Shown here: positions 21,877 through 31,970 of the stretch, piece by piece
How the letters are laid out: the number at the start of each line of letters is the position of its first letter
How positions within the stretch are numbered: the first letter of the stretch is position 1
Assembly: GCA_963682175.1 (NCBI GenBank)
Contig: OY821774.1
Coordinates: forward strand, 41,616,201-41,680,200
DNA from: Triglochin maritima
Taxonomy: Eukaryota; Streptophyta; Magnoliopsida; Alismatales; Juncaginaceae
Reading direction: 5' to 3'
Length of the DNA: 64,000 nt
Position numbers and translations under genes: made by a program
The notes under the pieces: model-generated
The model's database searches: none
What the model saw: only the letters and a program-made list of their open reading frames with translations
What the model was told of the DNA's origin: nothing

Positions 21877-23505
21877 ATGGCTAGCACATCTAATCACTTA
21901 GAGGGTTTATGCACCACAAGGCCTCCTTTGCTTAATGGGTCAAATTATGATTATTGGAAAAATAGAATGAAAATCTTTTTAATATCAAATGACCTTAAGT
22001 ATTGGAAGTTTATTCAAACTCCATACATCCCCCCAAATGAAAATGAGTTAGATTCTTTATCTAGGCCTCAAATGAAAGAAATTGAAATGAATTCAAAAAT
22101 TATGAATATTCTTTATTGTGGCCTTAATGAGGGAGAATACAATAGAATTAGGGGATGTGAAAGTGCCAATGAAATATGGCATAGGTTACAAATGCATCAT
22201 GAGGGTGATAGCAAAACCAAAGAAACTAGGATAAGTCTCCTCATGCATAAATATGAAATATTTTCTATGCAAATCGGTGAGAACATAAGCGACATGAACA
22301 CTCGCTTCACCGATATTACTAACTCTCTTTTGATTCTTGGGAGAAGGATAAATGAAGGAGAGATGACTCGGAAATTCCTCCGATCTTTGAGCAACGATTG
22401 GGAAGACAAGGTCGTCGCAATTGAAGAATCGCACGATCTTTCCAAATTGAAGATGGAGGAACTCATTGGAAATCTCATGGCCTATGAGCTTCAATTGAGT
22501 CATCGCAAAGAAAAAGAAGCTTCCAAGAAAACTCCTACTATGGCCTTACATGCAGATTTTGAGGAGCAAAATAGAGAAGATGAAGAAGAAGAAATCGTGG
22601 TCCTTGCCCAAGATTTTTTCAAATACCTCAAGAATAAAGAAGACAAAATTGAAAGAAGGGGTATTAGGATTGAGAGAAGAGAAAAGAAGGAGAAGGAGGA
22701 AAGCAAAATTGAGAGAAAAGAAGGGGAGAAAAAGAGGGAGAAAAGAAAAGAGAAGGGAAGGAGCAAGAGAAGAGAAAGGAGAGAAGAAGCTCACAAAGCT
22801 ACATGGGATGACTCATCATCACCATCAACATCATCTTCCACCTTGCATAGTAGAGGAGAATTTGCTTACTCATGTCACATGGCAATTGAAGATGAATTGA
22901 GTGAGGTAGCCTCTAACTCTTCTATTTCTAATTCTTGCTCATCTAGAGATCTTAGTGATAGCTCAAACTCAAGTGCATCTAATGAAACATTTACTAAAGA
23001 TGAGCTTCAAAAAGCATTTCATGAGTTAGTTAAACAATATGAGATCATTTGTGAAAAGAACAAAAATGCTAGAATAACTATAAATGATCTCAAATGCCAA
23101 ATTGAATTAATCATGAATGAAAAGAATGAGGTGATTGCTAGACTTGAATCAAATGAATCATCACTTGCTAGTCTAAGTAAAACACCCATTATTGATGAAC
23201 ATGTAGATCTTAAAGCCTCAAATATGCAATTAAGAAAAGATCTTGAAATGTTCACTAAAGGGACAAAAATGCTTGATATGCTTTTGAGTAGTCAAAGACA
23301 ATCATTAGCTAAACATGGTTTAGGATACAATGTGCATTTGAAAAACCATGTATCTCATACTACTTTAAATGGCAAGCATTTATTTGTTAAATCTAGTTCC
23401 TCAAGTGTGTGGGCTCCCAAAACCAAAATGGTTTGGATCCCAAAAGCTAATGTTCAAGGACCCAAAGTTGTTTGGGTACCTAAGTCTACACTTGTAGGAG
23501 CTTGA
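21877..23505 (+). CDS. gag: Copia Gag protein, lacking a CCHC zinc knuckle
   Basis: 542 aa from ATG 21877. The N-terminus LLNGSNYDYWKNRMKIFL is the start of the Copia gag fold (DUF4219/UBN2 type), with the core running to LMAYELQLS at about residue 210. The place where a CCHC knuckle is usual is instead Lys/Arg/Glu-rich (about residues 255-300, e.g. EKKREKRKEKGRSKRRERR), perhaps a substitute RNA-binding region. A Ser-rich stretch and a predicted coiled coil (about 365-470) follow. The C-terminus repeats VWVPK/VWIPK words and stops at TGA 23503. In SIRE-type elements the reading frame usually continues past such WVPK words into protease; here it ends, consistent with deletion of pol. The product would package RNA in virus-like particles. 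Confidence 0.88.
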   Translation: MASTSNHLEGLCTTRPPLLNGSNYDYWKNRMKIFLISNDLKYWKFIQTPYIPPNENELDSLSRPQMKEIEMNSKIMNILYCGLNEGEYNRIRGCESANEIWHRLQMHHEGDSKTKETRISLLMHKYEIFSMQIGENISDMNTRFTDITNSLLILGRRINEGEMTRKFLRSLSNDWEDKVVAIEESHDLSKLKMEELIGNLMAYELQLSHRKEKEASKKTPTMALHADFEEQNREDEEEEIVVLAQDFFKYLKNKEDKIERRGIRIERREKKEKEESKIERKEGEKKREKRKEKGRSKRRERREEAHKATWDDSSSPSTSSSTLHSRGEFAYSCHMAIEDELSEVASNSSISNSCSSRDLSDSSNSSASNETFTKDELQKAFHELVKQYEIICEKNKNARITINDLKCQIELIMNEKNEVIARLESNESSLASLSKTPIIDEHVDLKASNMQLRKDLEMFTKGTKMLDMLLSSQRQSLAKHGLGYNVHLKNHVSHTTLNGKHLFVKSSSSSVWAPKTKMVWIPKANVQGPKVVWVPKSTLVGA

Positions 23506-24174
23506 GGAGGAGATTGGTGGTGACCGGGTGAGCTCAAGAGTCAAATTCAAATCCGGTTGCATCACCAAATGAGATTGGAGCTAAATTCGAATTCAACATT
23601 GGTATATATTCCTATCTATACAATTCATGTTAAATTAGCTCTAATCTAGCTTCACATGCTTAATTGACATATCATATAATTTAAATTCATTGCAAATCAT
23701 ATACCCTATTCATTGCAAATCTTTTACCACATCCATTGATTTTAAATGTCAAATTTTAAATGGATGTTAGAATAAGGCTTAAGTTGAAACTTAAATGAAC
23801 TTAACTTGAATCATATTAATAGTTTTCATCTAGCCTTATTGATAGGGGGAGCTTAATAGTTATATCTTTTATTAGAGTAATGAAGTGCAAAATTTAGGGG
23901 GAGCATCTTCATTACAAATGACATCCTACAGTGAACTCAAATAGTTATATATAATTGTCAATGGGGGAGAAATTTCAATTCATATATTACATTGATTATT
24001 GTATGTTTTTGATGGATGTCAAAGGGGGAGAAATAATAAATTAGGGAAACTTGAAATTAACATGAAATTGTCAAGATAAACTATGCACATCCATAGGGGG
24101 AGCATTTATATGCATAGTTTACATACACAAATTTCAAGTATTAGGTTGGTTTAAGATATAGGTTGCCATCATCA

Positions 24175-24187
24175 AAAAGGGGGAGAT
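24175..24187 (+). promoter_or_regulatory. Copia polypurine tract
   Basis: AAAAAGGGGGAGAT directly abuts the 3' LTR (TGTTGG at 24188). Five further near-copies (GGGGGAG words at about 23844, 23897, 23963, 24023, 24096) are scattered through the preceding 350 bp. Confidence 0.85.
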
Positions 24188-25787
24188 TGTTGGCCTTTTG
24201 GCCTTAATCCGTATTTTGATGATGTATTTCAACCTAATCTTAATTAGGACATGTAGATTAGCACATGTAGTATAATGGTATACATGTTGTATTGTGCTAA
24301 CATCTACAGGTGATCAAGACTCAAGAAAGAAGAAAAATCAAGTCAAGACATGTAATCAAGCTAGGATTGAAGACATGTAATTTTATATTTCTTTGAGTAT
24401 TAGGAACTTATGTAAATTGAGCATAACTTAAGCTAATATGCATGCATTCACACACTAGGTTCCTTGTAGGAGTCACACACAAAATATCATATAATTTGGA
24501 CTCCATTAGATCACCCAAACACCTAAAACATTGGTCGCCAGTCTACCTGAGTTCGGTCGACCGTTCACCTTTCGGTCGACCGGTTATACACAATTTTTGT
24601 TATACCAGACCAATTCGTTCGACCGATTCCACCTTCTATTAACCGATTACCCAGACCTGTTCGGTCGACCGGTAGACCTTCGGTCGACCGTTTCGTTTGC
24701 CATTTCTGGTAAAAATACGACCGTTTTATTTGTCGTATTACACAACGGTCGTATACACATTTTTCCTATATACACCCCCAAATACTTTTGAACCGGTCGA
24801 ACAAAATACCATTTTCGGTCGACCGTTTAATTCGTGAAAAACCCCCTGCTATCGGTCGACACAAGTTTGTCCAACCGATCAAGATTTCTCTCTACCGAAC
24901 CCAGTAGTTCGGTCGACCGGTACCTGCTCGGTCGACCGTTGACCTATAGAACTTAAGTGATTCGGTCGACCAGTACCTTTGTTCGGTCAACCGATCCATC
25001 AACAGACTCAAGGGTTCGGTCGACCGATACACCTTTCGGTCGACCGTTTCTGGACAGATTTCTGAACCCGATTTTCTGTTTTGTGTATCTTGCACAATAC
25101 CCAATCAAATCTTGTCCAAACGGCTAGAAATCTTTAGGAGCTTATAAATAGAGGTTCACACTTAGTTTTCTACAAGATTTCACAACTCCAAAGTGTCAAA
25201 CTTATAGTGAGATTTTCCACAACCTCAAAGCTCCCAATTAGTGATCTTAAGCCTCACATCTACACATCATTCATCATACAATCAATCTAGCATCTGTTGT
25301 GCTCAATACTAGAAGAGTGAGTTCCACTCCAAATGTTGTCAAGAGAGCAAGGGTCTTGGTGAAAGCCCAAGACAAAGTGAGCAAGGGTCTTGGTGAAAGC
25401 CCAAGACAAGAAGCAAGGATTTCGGTGAAAGCCCGAAGTGATTCTCTCGGTTTGTGAGAGGTGGTGCCAAGCTCGGCGAGGGTTGTTCGCGAGCTTGAAG
25501 ACTTGTAAAAGGCGTTGCTCCCGGCCCGGAACGGGGAGGCATAGTGAAGACGCAAGAGGAGCTCGAACGGGGATTCGAGAGGGGCTTGCAAGAGAGGACG
25601 TAGGCGCGGCCGAACCTCTGTAAATCCGACGCGTCTTTGTGTGGTTTGCATTGTCTTTCTTTCCTACTTGTGTTTGATTTGTTGTTAATTTCCGCTGCAA
25701 TTCTTTGATCAATCAACCAAGTAGTTAATTAGGGCTTAATCGTGATTAGAAAGTGATTAGTGGACCCATAACCCACACGATCCTACA
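24188..25787 (+). repeat. 3' LTR of the gag-only Copia element
   Basis: Same length as, and by eye identical to, the 5' LTR, including the palindrome array and TATA box (25143). Confidence 0.95.
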
Positions 25788-27065
25788 AAAACTACATCCA
25801 ACTTAGCCTCCACATGAATTAAGATAAGACTACATCATTAAAACATACAAGACAATAGTTGGAATGAAGTTACATGAACTCAAGTATAAAGACTAGACCC
25901 TACTATGCCTCCACATGAATTAAGATAAGACTACATCATTAAAACATACAAGACATTAGCTAAGGTAAAGGCAACAAGAGCTCATACACTACAACTTGTG
26001 TTTCCAATATTAACTTCATCCATATCCTAACCTTATCATTCCCCATAAAATAGGTCCACTAATCAAAGCATAAGCTAAGCTTCATTCAAGAGCATTAGCA
26101 TATCAAAGATAAGAGTGGAGACTCATTAGATGGTATGGAAATCATATAAAGCTCAAGGGATAAAAATAACACAAACTTAATACACTACATAATTATATCA
26201 TATATTTCTCCACCCCCCAAATGGGGATGGAACTACTCACTACTCATTACACTAACTATATTAGCAAAGGAAAGCATAATACTGAAATGAAACTATACTA
26301 ATCAAGCAAGAAATATTAAAGAAGCATAAAACTAAACAAACAAACAAACATGCATATGAAAGGAAATTAAACTAAGACAGAAACAACACAATTAAAGGAA
26401 AACTTCTATTATTAACTCACTCAATTACAAGTAGCTCTTCCTCCACTAGAGTTTTGCTTCAAGGCTTCACTCTTAGTAGGGAAGGTGGCCACCAAAGAGA
26501 GAGATGGATACAATGGGAGGTGAAGAGTTCTATTTATAAGCATGGAAAAAGCTAATCCGGGACAATCCCCCGATGTGGGACTAAACCAATACCAAAAATA
26601 GCCTAAACACATGATAATACAAGTCCAGGAGAAAGCTTGGCGGATATGGGGCCATATGGACCGCCAATTAGCGGCCCAAGACCGCCAATTGGCGGTCTAT
26701 AAACTTCAGATCTGCTTGGTTTTTGTTTTGGGCTTTTCTTGGAGTGTTTCTTGGTCTTGGATGCATCTAACTTGTTTAGTGGAGCTCCGACCCGAATCGA
26801 ATTGACAAAATACTCCCCATGATGGTGTGGAGTTTCCTGTTTTTCTCTTAGGTCCTTCTGTCTTACGATCAGGTCCTTCTGTCTTGCATCTTGGTCCCCA
26901 GGTCTCACAATTAAGTCCTTTTTCCTGCTTTTGGGTCCTTTCATGGCTCTTCTCTTCAAACCTCTTTATTCCTGAAAACTAAACATAAAACTCGTCACGT
27001 AGCATTGCTTAGGTGTAAGATAATGGATATAAGGTACAAATATAAGCATGAAATGATGTCAATCA

Positions 27066-28851
27066 AATACCCCTACACCTAAGTTTTTGCTAGTCCCGAG
27101 AAAAATAAAGAAAGAGAAAAGCAAACGAAAAAACAAGAAATCCTAACTCACTTTCGTAGGAATCACGGTTGCACTTAGCACGTGCAACAAGCCGTTAAAC
27201 CTCCTTGTTGCCAAGGAGGAGGAGTGTTGTCTCCTGAGGGTTTTCAGCGGATATACCCACAAAATCCGAACAAGATGCATTATTCAATCTAGACACTCGA
27301 CTCGTTGGAAATATTTTGTCGATCATTGGACGCGGTAATCCTACAGGCCGACTCTATAAAGGTAATCAGTCCACACCTAGCCTAATAAACCATTCGTGCA
27401 AGTTAAATAAGGAATTAAGTGAAAGACATGGACAACCTCAAGATCCTCAAGTAATACAAAGTGTATGGTCCATTAAGGTTCTTATTTGCATTTTTTTTCC
27501 TTTTTTTTCTTTTTTTTCACATTTTTTCTTCTTTTCATTTTATTAGTTGGAGCTTCATTCTCCCAGGGTCAGGTTTCGTGCATCATTGCCCATGAGGACT
27601 TACATTATCACGTACACCTTTCCCCAAATCTCCACATAGGGCAATCCCTACCACCCGTGTAACGGGAGTTCGGTCGGCGCATCCCAAGTCAGATGACTCG
27701 AAAGGACCAGGCACAAAGTCCCCTCAGACCTACTTTCCCGAGTGATAGGAGCCGTGCGAGAAGAGAGAACACATACTCACTTATTTCTTATCTACACATG
27801 AACCAAAACCCCTACACTAATGTCTCACAACATGATTTAGAGGGTCCTTGACTACAACAAACATCCTTAAGTTAACAGACACGAATTATTGACTCACTAG
27901 GTTCAGGGTGGACTTCTTTAAATGTTTGAGCACTGAAACCCTATGATTACTCGCCCCCAAAGGAAAACTGGGGTGCATCCTAACGACTCGATAAATCCTA
28001 AAGTCACTGTACTGGATATCCTAATGCATCAAGTTCAAGACAATTTTGGGAGCTTTCTTTTTACTTTGCCTCTCAACGGTTTTGCACATGCTAAACACAC
28101 GCAAAACCCACAAAACATTTTCTTTCGCAAACACATGAAGATTTTGAAAGAAATGTGGAAATTTTAAAGCACTGGGCAAGCAAAAGAAGACAAGTCACCC
28201 AAGGATCATGACAAGCAGATATATCGATATTAAATGCAGCACACTAACATGTCCCTAAAAATGCAAACACAAGAAAACAAAATCAAAAGAAAAGACTCGA
28301 CTATGTACACACGTAAAACACCCCCCCCCCCCACACCTACTTCATGCATTGTCCTCAATGAATGTGAGCAAGATACTACATGGATTTATGCATGAAAAAG
28401 GAGAGATCTCACCAACATGAAGTACAAAGGGAAGTTCAAGGTCATGTTGATGGACACAAACCCGAATTCCCTCAAAACCTGTGAGATGCTAAATAAAGGA
28501 TGCAAATACGTGAAAGAAATGGAGCCCAAGTACACAAGGATTGCGGCTCACAACAATCGATGCTCACTGAAGGAGTCTTTTATTGTACTTTTTTGTTTCT
28601 TTTCTTTTTTTTATTTTTTTTATTTTATATAACTATGTACAAACATTTTTTTTACTATGTACAACAATAGGCTTCCATATTCATATGTCAAGGGACATCA
28701 AATGGAACCCACAATCTCTCGAGCCAGAAATGCGCATGCATGGGCTCGCAACATACACAACAGAATTGCTCGACCACCTGACACCCTTATAAGCATTGTG
28801 GTCGGTTGATGCCTCTTTAGAGTTAGCAAAAGAGGAGGCATGAACGAGAGG
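27066..28851 (-). other. Non-coding 3' internal region of the Athila-like element
   Basis: Lies between the protease frame and the 3' LTR. It contains the C-run at 28319-28334, T-rich tracts near 27490-27540 and 28600-28625, and a short polypurine-like GTGTAGGGG on the minus strand near the LTR. No reverse transcriptase or integrase remnants were recognised. Confidence 0.6.
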
Positions 28852-30291
28852 TTAACCTCTATCAGGTATAAGGGTATCAGGTGGTTGAATCTTAACCCAC
28901 ATGGGGTCCTCAGCAGATACAGAATGAAGAGCATGTGGCCGAGAGGCCATAAAAATAGTATCTTGTGGCTCAAAAGCCACGTGCTCAAAAGGATGTGGCT
29001 CAAGGGCCACGTGGTCAAAAAGAAATGGCTCAAGGACCACATGATCAGAAGAATGTGGCTCAAGGGCCACAAGATCAGAAGAATGTGGCTCAAGGGCCAC
29101 GTGGTCAAAAAGAAGTGGCTCAAGGACCACATGATCAGAAGAATGTGGCTCAAGGGCCACAAGATCAGAAGAATGTGGCTCAAGGGCCACGTGATCAAAA
29201 CATAAGGCACCTTCTTGTGCCAGCCCAGGTGAAACATCTTCACCACCTTCAGGATCTTCATCGAACAATTCTCTGAAGTACTTGAAGGTGCCCTCAACTT
29301 CAATCTCATCCAAGCCCTGGATAAGGTTGACCTCAACAGGGTCATTGAAGGCACCTGGCTTCTTGCCAATGGTGAAGATGTTGAAATCAGCGCATTGACT
29401 ACCATAAGTCAAGCGCATCAGACCATTACGACAATTGATCAAGGCATTGGAAGTCGCAAGAAATGGTCGCCCCAAAATGACAGGAATTTGTCCAAGTGGG
29501 GTTGACACAGGTTCAGTATCCAGGACAAAGAAGTCGACTGGATAAATGAACTCTCCCACTTTGATCAGCACATCTTCCACCACACCCCTCGGTTTCTTCA
29601 TGGACCTATCAGCCAATTGAAGAGTGGTCTTTGTTTGTTTGAGGTCTCCAAGACCGAGGTGGATGTAGACAGAATATGGCAGAAGATTAACAGATGCACC
29701 AAGGTCCAATAAGGCTCGATGTATGGACACATCCCCAATCACACAAGAGATAGTAGGACAACCAGGGTCCTTGTACTTGACTTGCATGGGTTGTGCCAAC
29801 AAAGAACTCACGTTAGCCGTAAGAAAAGCTTTCTTTGGAACATGAGTTTTTCTCTTCTTGGTGCATAAGTCCTTGAGAACCTTGGCATAAGGTGGCATTT
29901 GCTGAATCACCTCCAAAAGAGGGATATTCACCTTAACCTGCCGAAACATCTCAAGCATCTTGTCATGCTGATCAGAGGTTTTCTTTTTAAGACGCTCAGG
30001 GAATGGCGCCTTCGGGGCATAATGGTGCGAAGGAACCTCAGAATTCTGGTCCAAAGAAACATGAGTGGGGACCTCAGAATCTGGTTCCTTCGACACAAGA
30101 GGAGACAAGGGGACCTCAGGGTTCGGCCCCTTTGTCGAAGGAAATGTAGAAAGAACCTCAGGATCTGGCTCCTTCCTGAAAGTATTTGTGTAGGGAGCCT
30201 CAGGATCTGGCTCCTTCAGAGACGGTGATGACAAGGAAGGCACCCCAATGTGGTTGTCCACCTCCTTACCAGACCTCAAAGTATGAATCAC
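28852..30291 (-). CDS. Athila-like polyprotein fragment with retropepsin domain
   Basis: About 479 aa. The N-terminal part (from TLRSGKEVDN) carries KEPDPEVP-type repeats. The protease core is ALLDLGASVNLLPYSVY, with the D-L-G-A active-site loop usual in this lineage, followed by LQLADRSMKKPRGVVEDVL and PVILGRPFLAT. The C-terminal third is a run of decapeptide repeats (ALEPHSSDHV type) and then stops, with no reverse transcriptase. The frame has no ATG at its start and remains open upstream of 30291, overlapping the gag frame. It was therefore probably once continuous with gag, or is reached by frameshifting. The peptide just upstream in this frame (GYPFARKDTLPHATSEP) reads like a natural continuation. 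Confidence 0.8.
   Translation of the reverse strand: MIHTLRSGKEVDNHIGVPSLSSPSLKEPDPEAPYTNTFRKEPDPEVLSTFPSTKGPNPEVPLSPLVSKEPDSEVPTHVSLDQNSEVPSHHYAPKAPFPERLKKKTSDQHDKMLEMFRQVKVNIPLLEVIQQMPPYAKVLKDLCTKKRKTHVPKKAFLTANVSSLLAQPMQVKYKDPGCPTISCVIGDVSIHRALLDLGASVNLLPYSVYIHLGLGDLKQTKTTLQLADRSMKKPRGVVEDVLIKVGEFIYPVDFFVLDTEPVSTPLGQIPVILGRPFLATSNALINCRNGLMRLTYGSQCADFNIFTIGKKPGAFNDPVEVNLIQGLDEIEVEGTFKYFRELFDEDPEGGEDVSPGLAQEGALCFDHVALEPHSSDLVALEPHSSDHVVLEPLLFDHVALEPHSSDLVALEPHSSDHVVLEPFLFDHVALEPHPFEHVAFEPQDTIFMASRPHALHSVSAEDPMWVKIQPPDTLIPDRG
28936..29194 (-). repeat. 30-bp coding minisatellite (decapeptide repeat)
   Basis: Eight to nine 30-bp units built on GTGGCTCAAGGGCCAC, each a near-palindrome. They encode ALEPHSSDLV, ALEPHSSDHV and VLEPLLFDHV in a partly repeating order of three, so a 90-bp higher-order unit is visible. 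It lies at the 3' end of the protease frame. Confidence 0.9.
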
Positions 30292-31940
30292 ATTAATATG
30301 ATGGGTCGGTTCAGAGGTAGCATGAGGTAAGGTGTCCTTCCTTGCGAATGGGTACCCCGAGGATTCACCTCGGGTTGACTCGGTAATTGGCCCTTCTCGC
30401 GTTCATGGAGCTGATTAACCAACTGGCTAACTTGCATTTCCAATGCTTTGACCAAATTGTTGTTGGCCGAAAGCATGGATTGTGTACTCTGAATGAACGC
30501 GTGAAGGGTTTGTTCAAGAGTGGAGTCCTTAGGGTCAACCCATTGGGGTTGTGGAGTTTGGTTAGAATAACCCGACGAAGAGGTCTGAGGAGGTTGGTAA
30601 TTGTGGTGCTGAGACCTTTGATGTGGGGGTTGGTAGGTCGCCGATGGGCGTGGAGGTTGATAAGGCGGAGGTTGAGGTTGAGTGTGCGAGCTCTGACCGT
30701 TACCCCCACTAGGCCCCCAAGAGAAGTTAGGATGGTTACGCCATCCCGGGTTGTAGGAGTGACTGTACGGGTCGTTTCGGGGCCTTTGTTGATACATCGC
30801 ATTTGCATGCTCAGTATCCCTTGGAGCGTAAACGCATTCCAAGTCATCATGTCCCGACAATCCACACCTACTACACTCGGGAGTAGCGACCTGAGCTACA
30901 GGAGCTCGGTCCATCTCCAAACTCTCAATCCTACGCATGAGAGCAGCCATTTTCGCCTCAGACGCGATCGATGACTCAACTTGATAAGATCCAGCTCGAC
31001 CAGAAGACCTGACGGCTGGTGGCTCTCTCATGGTATCCCACTCGAAGGTGCGTTCAGCCATGGATTCAAAAGTGTCCCAAGCCTCCTCGATGGGTTTCAT
31101 TTGGAAGTCACCCTGACACATTGACTCCAACAATGTGCGGGTGTTGTAGTTGATGCCCTCATAAACAATTTGGCACAACTGCCAAAGCTCAATCCCATGA
31201 TGAGGGCACTGCTGGAGAAGGTCCTTGAACCTCTCAAAGAAACCATGAAACGATTCGGTCTCGGTCTGATACATTTGATGTATCTGGTGCCGTATCTGTT
31301 GAGTTTTCCTTTGAGGGAAAAATCTCTTCAGAAAGACGGTTACAAAGTCATCCCATGACCGAATCGAGCTCGCCGGGAGGCTATACATACATTTCTTCGC
31401 ATTATCCTTCAATGCGAAAGAAATCATCCTCAACCGGACTGAATCCTCGTCAAGCTGTTGAAGCTTGAACATGGAGCATACTTCCTCGAATTCGCGTATA
31501 AAAATATACGGATCCTCCTTATTGGCAGTAAAGGTTGGAAGCATGCTCACATACTGAGGTTTCAGCTCATAGTTGTTCCCGCGAGCAGGGGGAACAACTA
31601 TGCAAGAAGGCTGCGCGGCCCGAACAGGATGGGTCCGCTCCCACAACGTCATCGGCCTATCCTGTCGAGCTAAAGGTGGTGGTGCACCTAGAACTCGATC
31701 CTGACCGAATCTCCCTTCCTCTCGAGTCAGAGGAGGAGGAGAAGGAGGTCTACGTGGTGGTGGGAATGGACCGAGGTAGTCCATGTATGGAACCCGGTCT
31801 CCTTCGTCACCACGAGACGACTCGGCCTCTTGCTCCAAAGGAGCACGAGGCGGAGATGGTCGATCACCAAGATCTTCCATCTCAGAAATAAGCACTCTCT
31901 CGAGTCGAGCGCTCTCACCAGAACGAGCACAACCTCGCAT
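30288..31940 (-). CDS. gag: Athila-like Gag with CCHC zinc knuckle
   Basis: About 550 aa from ATG 31940. The capsid-like gag core includes YVSMLPTFTANKEDPYIFI, FFPQRKTQQIRHQI and LLESMCQGDF. It is followed by one zinc knuckle, CSRCGLSGHDDLEC (CX2CX4HX4C), and a Pro/Gln/His-rich linker. The frame ends at TGA 30290-30288 after an apparent shift relative to the protease frame. An alternative non-ATG start upstream would extend it to about 31970. The product is expected to form the particle shell and bind the element RNA. Confidence 0.88.
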   Translation of the reverse strand: MRGCARSGESARLERVLISEMEDLGDRPSPPRAPLEQEAESSRGDEGDRVPYMDYLGPFPPPRRPPSPPPLTREEGRFGQDRVLGAPPPLARQDRPMTLWERTHPVRAAQPSCIVVPPARGNNYELKPQYVSMLPTFTANKEDPYIFIREFEEVCSMFKLQQLDEDSVRLRMISFALKDNAKKCMYSLPASSIRSWDDFVTVFLKRFFPQRKTQQIRHQIHQMYQTETESFHGFFERFKDLLQQCPHHGIELWQLCQIVYEGINYNTRTLLESMCQGDFQMKPIEEAWDTFESMAERTFEWDTMREPPAVRSSGRAGSYQVESSIASEAKMAALMRRIESLEMDRAPVAQVATPECSRCGLSGHDDLECVYAPRDTEHANAMYQQRPRNDPYSHSYNPGWRNHPNFSWGPSGGNGQSSHTQPQPPPYQPPRPSATYQPPHQRSQHHNYQPPQTSSSGYSNQTPQPQWVDPKDSTLEQTLHAFIQSTQSMLSANNNLVKALEMQVSQLVNQLHEREKGQLPSQPEVNPRGTHSQGRTPYLMLPLNRPIILM

Positions 31941-31970
31941 AAAAATGCTCGACTCGACTCTAAACGACAC

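Larger units (their letters stand above)
20225..25787 (+). mobile_element. Gag-only Copia retrotransposon (TR-GAG type), very recent insertion
   Basis: Two 1600-bp LTRs (20225-21824, 24188-25787), both TGTTGGCC...GATCCTACA, looked identical at every place compared. Target duplication AAAAC at 20220-20224 and 25788-25792. The empty site is preserved in the other Athila LTR near 33312. A primer-binding site (initiator tRNA-Met type) and polypurine tract are present. The internal 2.36 kb encodes only gag; protease, integrase, reverse transcriptase and RNase H are absent, so it depends on a partner. Long LTRs, the WVPK-rich gag end and repeated GGGGGAG tracts suggest the SIRE lineage. Confidence 0.95.
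19933..27065 (-). repeat. Left LTR of the Athila-like element (contains the 5.6-kb Copia insertion)
   Basis: Minus-strand 3' LTR. Its uninterrupted form is seen at 33025-34589. A TATA box (TATAAATA, minus strand) lies at 26538-26531. Two near-identical palindromes, CCGCCAATTAGCGG (26661) and CCGCCAATTGGCGG (26682), lie upstream of it. A ~50-bp direct repeat beginning GCCTCCACATGAATTAAG occurs near 25808 and 25910. Confidence 0.9.

Noticed and set aside
28936..29194. CRISPR-like spaced repeats
   Set aside because: Units are contiguous 30-bp coding repeats without unique spacers, in a plant retroelement.
30387..30974. 195-codon plus-strand frame opposite gag
   Set aside because: Antisense shadow of the gag coding sequence.
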